DNA of 64,000 bases from Symsagittifera roscoffensis. Taxonomy: Eukaryota; Xenacoelomorpha; Acoela; Convolutidae. Shown here piece by piece: positions 11,640 through 22,000 of the stretch. The notes below the pieces were generated by a model. The model searched no databases. It was given only the letters and a program-made list of their open reading frames with translations, and was not told the DNA's origin. A program made the position numbers and the translations under genes. Location of the stretch: positions 67,263,548 through 67,327,547 of the forward strand of contig NC_087064.1 in assembly GCF_963678635.1 (NCBI RefSeq), given 5' to 3'. How positions within the stretch are numbered: the stretch's first letter is position 1; the number at the start of each line of letters is the position of its first letter.

Positions 11640-11745
11640 GTCGTTCGTGGTCGAGTTGTTGGAGGCAATTGTCACTTTTTTGGCACTTTTTGACGCTTAA
11701 TTGATCCAATTGGCTGGCACGTGGTTCGAACCTCGTCCTCAGCAG
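11640..11745 (+). repeat. tRNA-derived SINE-like remnant
   Basis: An A-box-like stretch TGGTCGAGTTG (11648-11658) and a B box GGTTCGAACCT (11723-11733) are about 75 bases apart, as in a long-variable-arm (Ser/Leu-type) tRNA or a SINE head. The flanking stem does not close into a full cloverleaf, so I call it a tRNA-derived repeat rather than a tRNA gene. Confidence 0.5.
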
Positions 11746-11959
11746 TCATGTGGCTTTCATATTTTTTTTGAATTTTTATAGCATCGTTTTGTGGCCTGTA
11801 CTGAATTTCCGATTAACTTTCCGAGTGGAGCTCAAGCTATTCTCTCTAATAAGAGAAATAGAAATCGCCCTCAAGTTGAAGCTTAAAATTTAGTTTCAAA
11901 AGTGGATGTCGTTTTAAAAGCAGAATAAAAAATCAGCTCCAACCCATTTAGTCTATGAA

Positions 11960-12060
11960 AGAACTTTCGGGTAACTTGATTACCCTTGCGACCAGCCGGG
12001 GTATTGTAATCGGGTACTAGACTTTTTTCCGTAAATAACTTTGATCACAATGGTCAAATG
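11960..12060 (+). repeat. Dispersed repeat with GATTACCCTTGCGA core, copy 1
   Basis: Shares GATTACCCTTGCGA, GGGTATTG, CGGGTACTAGA and TTTTTTCC with 26825-26910, and more weakly with 28680-28790. At 26.8 kb the same text leads into a tRNA-like head, suggesting a SINE or SINE-linked family. Confidence 0.6.
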
Positions 12061-12589
12061 ATAATCAGCATAGATAATTGTTAGTTAATAGCATGGTTTC
12101 TGTATTGGCCTTGTGCTTACGTTAAGTTGATTTTTTTAGTTTATTTTTTTAGTTTAAGGGTTGATTTTTTTAGATTCGTAAGTTTATGGTAGATTTTGGG
12201 CACTGTTTTAATTATGTCTGTTTTTTTCCTCATGTTTTATTAGTCAATCCTCTTAGTTATGTTGGTTTTGTAACGGTTGATCTTTAACAGGAAATTTTTG
12301 AAAAATATAAATCACCCTCTTAAGTCTTTCGTAGTACAATTAGAAAACTTAAACATGAAAAATTGTGATTTTAAAAATTAATTATCCAGCACATATGGCG
12401 TGAAGCTAACTCATATTCTTGAGACGACGTTGCATGAACAATTTTGAAAGGTTTGACTTTCTTCAATTTTTCTGAAGGCTACTAGTGGAGTTAATTGAGC
12501 TAAAAAAAAATTTGCGAATTTTTTGCTGCTTTTTTTCGAAATTTTTTTAATATAAATTTTATTAATTAATTTTTTTAAAGCTTTTCAGT

Positions 12590-12930
12590 TTGTCGGTTAA
12601 AGATTTTGCTTTGTTACTTAATGAGCACGGAATTATTTACGCATGCGATTATTATTCTAGCAATTATCATTTGTTATTTTTCTTTGCTTGGTCGTTTAAT
12701 GCTTTCTCGGTTAATTTTGCTGTGTTGGTTAATGAGCACGGAATTATTACGCAGGCTATTATTATTCTAGCAATTAGCATTTATCATATTTTAGCAATTA
12801 TCATATTTTTTGCTTTGTCGGCCGGTGAGCCCGGAATTGTTACGCATGCGATTATTTTTCTAGCAATTAGCATTTATCATGTTCTAGCAATTAGCATATT
12901 CTTTCAACGTAGCACAACTTTTTTTTAAAA
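12590..12930 (+). repeat. Degenerate ~120 bp tandem repeat, open in one frame
   Basis: About three units, each with GTCGGTTAAT-like text, GAGCACGGAATTRTTACGCA, GCGATTATTATTCTAGCAATTA and TTATCAT. One frame stays open for 112 codons (from a non-ATG start) and gives a repetitive hydrophobic peptide in which NEHGII recurs. Tandem duplication of a stop-free unit explains this; no splice or start context supports a protein. Confidence 0.65.
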
Positions 12931-13341
12931 TTAGCGCCTTCGTCTCAATTTCTGTCTGCCAGTTTGTTGAGCTATGTTTGTGTTGTATTCCAAAATTAGT
13001 GCTTCATGGTTGTCGACTTTAACTCTGTCGGGTTAGTTTCCGAATTGAATCTGGCACTCACTGCACATAAAGCTCTCGTGGCACTTTATAAGCAATATAT
13101 TTCTGTTGATTTTCAGCTTATTATCGGTTGTAATTTTGTAGATTTTTCTACTTAATTTTTTTTTCCTGCTCTGGCTCTATTTTTTCGAACGCTCAATATC
13201 AGCCTTACAAGGCCCTCTTAAAAAAACGGAAATAAATTTAATAATGAAAAATCTTTTTTTTAAATTTTTTTCTCCGGTCGAATTCTTCTAATTTTTATGT
13301 GTCATGCTGTTTTAATCTTATACTTGTTGTTTCGTAATAGT

Positions 13342-13358
13342 GCGAAGCTCTGCTTCGC
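13342..13358 (+). repeat. Perfect 7-bp-stem GC hairpin (family 2 element end)
   Basis: GCGAAGC-TCT-GCTTCGC, followed by CTCCGTGTTA. The same hairpin word, followed by CTCTGTGT-like text, recurs at about 28309, 55413 and 60591. Probably the 3' end of a short element whose body lies upstream. Confidence 0.55.
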
Positions 13359-13516
13359 CTCCGTGTTAGACTATGAACGTTAAAAACTGAGAAATAAAAA
13401 AAATCCTTTGTGTTTTTCAATTTTCATTATGATTGTCGTTCAATATATAAGCTGTTGCTCCGTTTAGGTATTTTGTAAGCCAAGATTACAATGCGGGAAG
13501 ACATGCCTCGACTTAC

Positions 13517-13625
13517 AGTGTGCACAAAGCCAACTGTGGTCTTTGGAGACCGAGTAACACCAGTCATCTGCACAGCTGGAGAAGAGCTTTCACCACGCCG
13601 GAGTTCGTGGACGGCGCTATCTGAA
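13517..13625 (-). CDS. Exon candidate of an unknown minus-strand gene
   Basis: Minus strand: acceptor TTATAACAG then 109 bases ending at a near-consensus donor CACACT|GTAAGT (donor complement at 13511-13516). The frame gives SDSAVHELRRGESSS, a middle with PAVQMTGVTRSPK, and a C-terminal TTVGFVHT. It enters in phase 2, exactly the phase left by the candidate exon at 14896-14768, so the two would splice in frame across 1.1 kb. Ser/Thr-rich and basic, no domain recognised. The next exon downstream (lower coordinates) was not found. Confidence 0.45.
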
Positions 13626-14767
13626 CTGTTATAAATGATCAAAACTTATGTCTGTTGAACTCTCGTCTAACTGAAGAACGAAGTAAATTGTGTTTTTGAT
13701 GTCCCTTGTTTTGTATTTGATTCTTTTTTATAGTGGCGTGTGCTACAAATTTGCGAGCTCTTTTGAACCCTATGAAGACCCTATTTTGCCAAAAACTTCT
13801 AACACACTCCCGTACCTCGGCTCGCTACTGCTCTCAGAACTTAATTCTGAGCCATAAAATTATGAGAAAAATACAAAGATAGTTTTCGAAGCAGGTGGAG
13901 CTACTTCAGATAATGTTGCCGCTACTAATTTGATCTGCGTTGTAGCATTCAGGCGCAACCAATTTTTTTAGTTTGCCATTCTTTATTTCGAATGTAAATA
14001 TGTACAGATTTTGATAACTAGCTGCTTTAATATTTCAGAACATATAAAGTTTGCCCAGCTGAAGAAATAAACAAATGTTAGATGACTAGTTTTACAAGGT
14101 CTAATACAGTTTTAGTGGACTGAGTGAAGTTAACTTATTTGATTCGTGTGATTTTCTCACAAAAGTCTTCAAATTTGTTCACTTTCGATACAACTTGCCG
14201 GTTTTACCTTTATTTTTTTTAATGAAGTTCTAGAAAAAAAATCAGTCGTTTTTTCGGCTTCTTTGAATTTAGTAACATTTTCCCAAATGTGTGTTGGCTA
14301 TTTTGTTTTTTCTATTTTGATCCTTTTTACTAAACAATTGTGTAAAATCTACGCAGAAACAAATTAGGAGCGATGTGGTCATCTGAAAACTGTGAGCATG
14401 GTTTAGTGTCATCGAACTAAAAAAAGACGTATATTTAGGTTGTGTTTGTCAAGACTTGTTCACGCTCAAATTTGATTTTTTCTTGCGTATTGTTTTGTTA
14501 GTTCATTTCACATTCATTTGGTAGATGACAGGCAATTTGAGTTCTCCAATAATAAACTTGCAAATGGTGCGAAAAAACGTGAGTGAGTTTCAGTTTCAAA
14601 ATTGTACTTTTTGAGATTGCCCAGAAGAAAATTTTTACCTATTGGTCCAGTGTTCGTTAGTATGGCTTCTCCTAGTGTGGCGTACCCCGGTGTATCCTGG
14701 GTATTTAGTCTGAGCTTTTGGGCTGTTATTTGTACTTGCTATTGCTAGCATGATGTCGTCGTTTTAC

Positions 14768-14896
14768 TAGGACGGCTGCGATATCACCAACAGTTCATCA
14801 AACGAGGCCCTTTCTGCCAACGTCCTACGACGCATCGCCCACTGCTCAAAGACGTAGGTGCGAACCTTGGAGAGCCTTGCTTCGGCAAACCTAAAC
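14768..14896 (-). CDS. Exon candidate upstream of 13.6 kb exon, unknown gene
   Basis: Minus strand, 129 bases, 42 full codons reading FRFAEARLSKVRTYVFE then a charged helical stretch with QWAMRRRTLAERASFDELL. The acceptor (CCCCAAAG) and donor (TCCTA|GTAAAA) are weak. The phase fits the exon at 13625-13517, making a joint codon TAT. The peptide looks like genuine coding sequence. A different frame is open through the same bases and continues upstream (see 14784-15125), so which frame is real, or whether a frameshift makes this a pseudogene, is unresolved. Confidence 0.4.
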
Positions 14897-15125
14897 CTTT
14901 GGGGTCACCCGACATTTTAGCATTGCGCTCGCCATGTTTGGATCCGGCCTTGAAAGCCACCAGACTAGTGTCATTAGTAGTCTCGCAGGTCTTCGGATAG
15001 AGAGGACAATTGGCGCAACTTTTTGTGTTAGTGGAGACCAGGAGCCGGGGACTGTGTTCTACAGAATCCCCTGATGATTGTGAAAGATATTTGTGGAAAA
15101 TAGGTTTTGCCGAAGTTGCCATTAA
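14784..15125 (-). pseudogene. Minus-strand ORF overlapping the above in another frame
   Basis: ATG at 15123-15125 opens 113 codons beginning MATSAKPIFHKYLSQSSGD, with a Cys cluster SCANCPLYPKTC in the middle. The first ~75 codons look plausible as coding; the last ~35 (RCVVGRWQKGPRLMNCW end) look like an off-frame shadow of the exon candidate at 14896-14768. A single frameshift or an unseen intron near 14900 would reconcile the two. No family recognised. Confidence 0.35.
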
Positions 15126-15189
15126 TGGTAACCGCCACAATGCTTATAGCAATGTGGATCCTATGATATAATCATAGGAAATGTTTTTA

Positions 15190-16240
15190 CCCGGTGATTT
15201 TAAAATGGTGAAACTAACTCTCAGTGATGGCCTTTTATAGCTATGAGAATACTGAGGAGGACATGAAAAATTTTGTCGCTGTACAGACTATTTTAGAACT
15301 AATAGGCAATATCTGGCTCATCGTTTGATATGAAAATGAGCTTCTTTGCGAAGTCCTATTTCTTCTTATTGAGTGTGAAACATGAACTACTTGTTTCTGA
15401 TTTTAATTCTAGTATCTTCGTGTTGTCTGTAATAATTTCTAATAAATCACAACTTCCATTTTTTCGGCTTGAGAAGTTTTTGCGTGATGTTCTTAGAAGT
15501 TTTTTTAAACATTTGTTGTTTTTCGCGAGAAATTCTGACTACTCTTTGCATATCTACATGGCCTCTGACGCATGTCAAAAGTTTTCAAAATACTAAATTT
15601 TTTTTTTTTTTCAAAAATGTCATTTTTTTCAAGATCAAAAGACCAATTTTTAAATTTTTTTTTCCAAAAAAATGATGATTGGCCAGCTCCGTTTTGTTTT
15701 CCGGATATTAATAATTATTTGAATTCAGTTTTTGTGTTCCATGTTTCAACGAAAGTGAAGAATATATACCCTTGGGTTGGTTTTTATTCAGACCAATTTT
15801 ATCAATCGAAACAGTTGATTTTTTGTTCGCCAATGAGGATATCGACTCCCTGAGTTCAATATATAAAAATAGTTTGCCTTCATTTTTACTGGTAAATTTG
15901 GCGTTCTAGCAAAATTGTTATTTTCTGGATTTAGTTAATCTCGCCTTGAAGATTGATATTTCATGCGAGAAGCGTAATGCGAATTAATTATGCGTGGCGA
16001 ATTATCGCGCACTCAAAATTGCTCCAAATTAAATGGAGGCAGCTATTTAGTAATGTTAATACTCTATACGACTCAAAGTTCAATACTCAACTATTTTATT
16101 TTGACAGCTGGGGTACCGAAAACAAACTGATTAAAACTTATAGTTTATGAATATATTTTTTTGAAAACTACTTGAGACTATTTACACGACAGTCGGATTA
16201 TTCAACTGTTCATCTAATATACTCTTCAGATAGCGATTTT
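15190..16240. other. Noncoding, nothing recognised
   Basis: T-rich with several short overlapping ORFs (60-93 codons) of F/S/K-rich low complexity and homopolymer T runs at 15595-15665. The segment 15730-16150 shares loose vocabulary with the interiors of the hairpin elements (TTATGCGTGGCGAATTATC, GACTCAAAGTTC), so it may hold an older, unalignable copy. Confidence 0.4.
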
Positions 16241-16247
16241 TGTTCCG

Positions 16248-16734
16248 GTTTTCGTAAAGAAAGTAACGGAATACTTGTGCTCGGGGTGGTTTTTATTTTT
16301 TTCTGACAAATTTCGCATTTTTAACTAGCTATTTTGGACGGATTTCATTCAAAAGTTATTGTTGTCCTGAGCTTAAATTTTAAAAGAGCTTTCACGTGTC
16401 ATATTTTGTATAGTTATTGAGGTTTAAAGATTGCGATTTTGGCCAATTTCGGACAATTAACGGGCGATATATTATCCGTCCTATAAATTGTTCCAAATTG
16501 GTTCAAGGAAGCTTATTTCCCATAATTGATTTATGAATAGGAGCGAAATCTATTACTTCGTACTTTATATGGCGTGTGGGGGATGATTTTCACAAAAATC
16601 CTAAATTAAAAAATAAGTTTAGCTTTTTTTATTACATTTAATTTTTTCATGTTATTACGGCTCCGTCGACCTTCAATGGCAGTCGGAACATTCAGAGCTT
16701 CGCCCTGATAGGAGCAGTCTTGTTTGGCTTTTGA
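16248..16734 (+). mobile_element. Short hairpin element, subfamily 1 (Helentron-like), copy at 16.2 kb
   Basis: Starts TTTGTTCCGGTTTTCG...AACGGAATACTTGTGCTCGG and ends GCAGTCGGAACATTCAGAGCTTCGCCCTGATAGGAGCAGTCTTG (split here: GCAGTCGGAACATTC, then CAGAGCTTCGCCCTG, then the GCAGTCTTG tail). It aligns over its whole ~485 bp with 59640-60133 and 61805-62300. The start word GTTCCGACT is the reverse complement of the subterminal AGTCGGAAC, giving short inverted repeats that are terminal on the 5' side and subterminal on the 3' side, followed by a hairpin. This copy has one hairpin mismatch. Confidence 0.75.
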
Positions 16735-16805
16735 ATTGAGAAAGCTAATGAGCTGCCATTTTTGTATGCTGGTTCAGTTTTCGTTTGCTGATATTTACAA
16801 TTTTG

Positions 16806-17291
16806 AATCAAGCAAGACTGCTCGTTTATCAGGGCGAAGCCCTGAATGTTCCGACTGTCCTTTAATCCATATCGAATAGTTTTTGGGAAAAGAAAACATT
16901 GAAAACCTATATATTTTGGACAATATCAAAGTGCAAAATGTTGAGTCGTACGAAATTAGCTAGCCTCAATTCAATTTGGAGCGATTTTGTTTGGCGGGAT
17001 AATTTGCCAAGCATAAATAATTCGCGTTACGCTCTCCGCATTATGAATAAACTCTTCAAAGCGCGCATAATTTAGTCCATAACATGGCCAATTTGACAAT
17101 TTTCAAACCCCCAAAACTTTACGAAAAATAATTGGAGGTGAAATATATTATTACATTTGAACTCAGGAAGTCTATATCTTCAATGGGGTATATTTTTTTT
17201 TGTTGAAAATCATTATTTCGAAAGTGAAAATTGACTGACTAAAAAAACACACCGAGCATAAATATTCCGTTTTCTTCGAAAGTCGGAACAA
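16806..17291 (-). mobile_element. Short hairpin element, subfamily 2, minus copy
   Basis: Its 5' end on the minus strand is at 17291 (GTTCCGACTTTCGAAGAAAA, CGGAATATTTATGCTCGGTG); its 3' end at about 16806 has AGTCGGAACATTC, the perfect hairpin CAGGGCTTCGCCCTG and CGAGCAGTCTTG. The body matches 29805-30298 and the minus copies near 24-25 kb (words ATTCGATATG, TTTTGGACAATATC, CGTACGA). It lies tail-to-tail with the copy at 16248-16734, the two 3' ends about 70 bp apart. A 65-codon ORF over its 5' end is incidental. Confidence 0.75.
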
Positions 17292-17449
17292 TAAGGCATT
17301 GGATGTTTGTGATCATTATTGTTTTTCGTCTTCTGATTAAAGTGATGAAGATATATATATTCTTGTGGCGGTTTTTTAATTTAGGCCAATTATACAAAGA
17401 ATAAGTTGACAGCGAGGGAGCGAGCCATCGGTTCAAATTTCTCGTTTAA

Positions 17450-17697
17450 TACATAGTTTCAATGGGCAATTTTTTTTTATTCTGAGAGACTTGTATCGCA
17501 CTCAATCATTGCAATTTAAATAGAAGCAAACTTAATTGGTCACACTAATTGCGTATTTGAATCAAACTTAGCCCTAAACAATGGATATTGGCAGTCCAAA
17601 ATGTATAGCTACCCAAATTTTTATCTGTCAAAAACTATGCGAGACCAGTTAAGGGGCAGTCGGAAGATTCAGGGCTTTGCCTTGATAAGAGAAGTCT
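17450..17697 (+). mobile_element. Short hairpin element, 5'-truncated copy
   Basis: Only the 3' half is recognisable (TAATTGGTC, then AGTCCAAAATGTATAG, then AACTATGCGA). The 3' end is GGCAGTCGGAAGATTCAGGG, CTTTGCCTTGATAAGAG, AAGTCT. Hairpin and terminal words have drifted, so this is an older copy. Confidence 0.55.
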
Positions 17698-17699
17698 GG

Positions 17700-18755
17700 T
17701 TACTCTATTTCATTATGTCTGCTTTGCAATTGATGTGGAGCTCCGCTTCGCATGTGTAGGTTATGCAAGAATGGTCGGCAACTTAGAACCAATCATGCTG
17801 ATTACCAGTTTTGCTGAATTGTATTGAAATTTAAAAAATGGTTTCAACCAGTATGGCTCTAACCAGCTGTCATTGATCGACTACAGTTCTACAGTACTCG
17901 AAGAGATATTTAATACAATTCTTAACATGCATTTCTATTTATTTGGAGATACTCTTATTTTGAAAACCTTATCGACATCAAATTTAGATTTTTTTCAAAA
18001 CACCAGATGCCGTATAAAGGATTAAGTGATTTTGAACACGACTGTTGGTCTGGAAGTATCTATTGAAGTATCTATTGAAATGATATATCGTCTCAAGTTC
18101 TGGTTCATTTTTGCACAAACATTACATGTTTAAGCATTTTAATCAAACTTAAACAAGATAGCACATTGCAAAATGTAGCCTTTTACTGCCTTTTACTGTT
18201 TTCACCATTTTGCTACATGGCGTTGCAGTAAAACTCAAATTGAAAACTTAGACTGAAACCTGAAACTACGTATTTCATACAAAACAAGTTTACAATTCCA
18301 TTTAACTTTTTCATTACAAAACTCACTGCTGCAAATAGAAATAATTACAAACTACATGTTACTTTTGCAAATGTTCCAAAGTCAATAATATTCAATTAAT
18401 TTTAGTGCTGAGCTTAAAATTTTCTCAAATGCTTTGGAGCACCTGTCGTATCGCGTTTTACATTAATGATTTAAAAATTGATTTCGCTGTTGGTGGTTTT
18501 ATGTGTTCCAACAAAACAAACCAAAATTGCTTAGTTTTTATATGTATCAATTTTGTGTCATTTTAGCCAAACGCGTTCTGAAAGCGAGTTTTATATCTGA
18601 ATTATTATACACGCAAGATGGTTCAAATGGCACCATCAGTGGATTTTTAAACGTCAATTTGTTCTCTGTCCTGCTCTCGCTGACTGACTTGCTACTCGTT
18701 TTGTTGCTGACTTAATGAACTCTTAATGGTAACACAGCCCACTGCATTCGAAGTC
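17700..18755. other. Spacer upstream of RING gene, no gene seen
   Basis: Contains an imperfect GC hairpin (GGAGCTCCGCTTCGC near 17738) and otherwise AT-rich unique-looking sequence. A 70-codon ORF at 18503-18715 begins at a non-ATG codon and lacks motifs. The last ~250 bases become more balanced in composition toward the gene at 19017. Confidence 0.4.
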
Positions 18756-18759
18756 GACG

Positions 18760-18767
18760 TGACGTCA
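18760..18767. promoter_or_regulatory. Perfect CRE palindrome TGACGTCA
   Basis: A consensus cAMP-response-element palindrome about 250 bp upstream of the RING gene ATG, in a locally balanced patch (CGAAGTCGACGTGACGTC). Position suits a proximal promoter, but an 8-mer can occur by chance; the function is inference. Confidence 0.35.
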
Positions 18768-19016
18768 TCAGAGTGTATCTATATCACATATATCTCGTTT
18801 TTTAATTACTACGAAAATTAACAGAGACATAGCATGTGATTTAGATCTCGCCAAAACAATAAAATTAAGAGAAAAAAGAAAAGTCAGTAAGTTTTTAACT
18901 GACCAAGTGAATCAGACCTGCACAATTGGTTGCCTTAATTTTTCTATGCATAAAACATCTGTTGAAGGCTCGAAAAAAACTATCATTTTGGTGTTACTGA
19001 ATCATATCTGTTCAAA

Positions 19017-22000
19017 ATGAATTACATTGCAAATGGTACAAACAGCTGGCTTGTTATTATTTTAACAATTATTACAAATCCTTTGTTGTCTTTTGCTTCC
19101 GAAAATTCTACCACGACCACAGTCAAACCCGCTCGAGGTCCAACTGAACCCACGAGTGATGTCGTGTCGGATGATGACGTAAGCGATGATTCGGAGACGA
19201 ACGCAAGACATACTGCTATTGTCTATTTCTGCTTATTCAGTCTACTATTATTACACATGGCTTGCGTAATCATAGCTTGCATGTTATGCTTCCGACATGC
19301 AATCAACAACTCGGGCTGGTTTGGCAACCGAAATGGTACACGGGATGAAGAAAATACGACCGGAAACAACGCTGCGTCGCGAGATTCTCTCGATGAGTAC
19401 TTAGTGTTCACGAAGTCTGTTCAGAAAGATTTATTTCTAAGTTTCGACTCGCCGAAAACTTCGCCCTACCGAATCGAGTTTGTTCATCATGAGCATCAGA
19501 GCCGACAACCAATCAAAGTTCCCTTTGTTGGCTATGACTTGCCGAAGTTTGTTGAAACAACTGGTGCTAAAGACTCGGATAAACGAATCTCTACATGCGA
19601 AGATTCCCGAGTAACTATCAACCCCTCGGGCATTTCAGTTTCAGGGATAGACAATCCGATATTTAACGATGACAGTCTTGAAAACGATCTGGAACCAACT
19701 CAAGACAGCTCTGGATCTGCTGGGGTCAATAGGACTGCAGACGATGTGTTAACCAGAACTAGAACTGAGTTGAGACGATCGGAATCCGCTCTTCCCGATA
19801 TAAAGACGCTCGAAAAGATCAGAGGCACTTTGACAATTCGGAGCAAAGCTGTAAGTTAAGTCAATGTTAAAGACACTTGAATTAATCGTACATTGCCTCA
19901 TAGAGTGGCAGATCTCTGGCATGGTAAAAATAGTTCCGACAACGAGATCTCTCCTTACCTTTTACCTTCAGTTTTGCACAACTTGAATAGATTTGACTTC
20001 CATAGTGGTACACCGTGTGAAATTTCTTGCTGCAAAAAACGGCTCTCAGTCTAAAAACAGTTGTTTTAATTTGCAAAATACCTTTGTCTAGATACAGACT
20101 AAGACATGATACAAATTTGGGCATTCTTCAAAAATGGGGAGATTAACACCCTTCAGATAAATCCTCAGCATTTTTTAGAAATTGAATAATGTTCCGACTT
20201 TGAAAATGGGGCTGAACTTAGTATTCGGGTATGTTTTTTTTCTTTTTTTTTCTACTCTAAATCAGCTACCACAAATAATTATCAGAATGGGCCGACTGAT
20301 GTATCATATAAACGCCCTTTTAGACCTGATTCAAAAAATTTTCACTCAGCTGTCCGTGTGTCGAGAAAAATCGATTTAATCAAGTTTTAGTCTAATTTCC
20401 AGCGAGTAAAGCGATCGAGCAACTTTCTCTGTATGATTCGTCATATAGGAAAACTAGTTTTAGAAATTTTCTTTAGCGCTTCCTTGGCAGTATAACTTTT
20501 TTCTATCTCTATGAGAAATTTTTGTGCAAAATTACCAATATTTTTTGTGTGTTATTCATTTTTTGAAGACAAATGATGTCGATCATTCCCAAATTACCAG
20601 CGTTATATGGGTTTTTATAGTGCTCTTGTCATGCCACTTACTAGAAACGACACTCATTTCATTTTATAAATGGCAATTGTGTGATCAGAATTTTTTTGTA
20701 TGATTAAGCTTACGATTAGCAACCGTTATCAAATCGGAATGTAGAATTTTTTTCGGGTTATTAACTAGTTTAACAAAATCAGTTGAATAACTTGACATGC
20801 TCAATGCCCTTAACCTGACTCAATCTTCAGCTGACATGCTCAGTTTCTTGAAAAATCAACAATAATTACTGGATACTAGATACTACAGATTAGTTTTAGG
20901 GAGGACTTGAAACTTCTTTTTTACATAATTTTTTTTGGCTCAACTGGTGTTTGCTCAAAAATTTTCGGCCTTGTTTCCGCTTCGTAAATTTTGTTCAATT
21001 GCTTAATTAAGTTTCAAATGTCTTGCTTGACATGTTTCCTTAGAATTTCTGGTTGATAAAAACAGGTATTCTGAAAGTGTATGGGTTTTTTTTGAGTTGC
21101 TTTGAAAATTTCAATAGTTTTCCCAAAATTTAGTTTTGTCTCAAAAACTTTTCTACCGGTTTTCAAAAAAGGGGTATCCAGAGAAATACCGCATACTTTT
21201 TTGTGTGCCTGCATTCTCCCCTGGTTTTTGCTTTCCATTTTGTATACATTTTGTAGGGGGGGGGGGGTGGGAGTGTTTGACCAATAGTTTTTTTCGTTTT
21301 CTCGAAAACCAACCTCTCAAATTTGAGATTGTGGGTTCAATGGAGATAACAAGTAGAAAGAAATTTTCCTATATTAGCGGGCACTCGCATTTTTTACACA
21401 AAAAGTTATCGTCCTTGCAAAACTCTTTTTTGATCGTTTTCTAATTTTTATGAATTTACCAAAAAATACCGTCTGAAGTCAGAAATTTTGGGTTCACTCC
21501 GAAGAATGAATTGTAAGAAGCTCCTTTGCATTCGTGACTACGCTGAAATTAATTAAACACAAAAGAGTATGGCCCGCGGAAAAGTCAAAATTTTTGTCTT
21601 TTCTTGAGAACCACCCTGCAACGTTCCCCCCCCCCCCTTACTCAATCCGCTGGTGACCCTGCCACAACTGAGTTTTTGGATTCAATCGAAATTTCAGGTT
21701 GGGTGAGTCTCTTGTGCATAAGTGGCTAAGTCCAATGTTTTTAAACAAAAAGCTATGATTTTGAAAATGTCAACTATCTCAATAACGCGTTAACAGAAAA
21801 ACGGTAAATAGCGCGCATTTATTATCACAAATTGTCAATTTTGAAACTACCAGAATTTCAGGAAAAAGTAGGTGCAGGTAAAATAACTTCCTGATTTTGA
21901 GTTCAGGACATCCATACTTTGAGATAAAATCAAAATTCTGCAAATTAGGTTGATTTAAAAAAAACTTTCCATATGAAAAAAAAACACCAAACATGAACAT

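Noticed and set aside
16248-16734. Hairpins as bacterial rho-independent terminators
   Set aside because: They are multi-copy element ends in eukaryotic intergenic and intronic DNA, not followed by a U tract.
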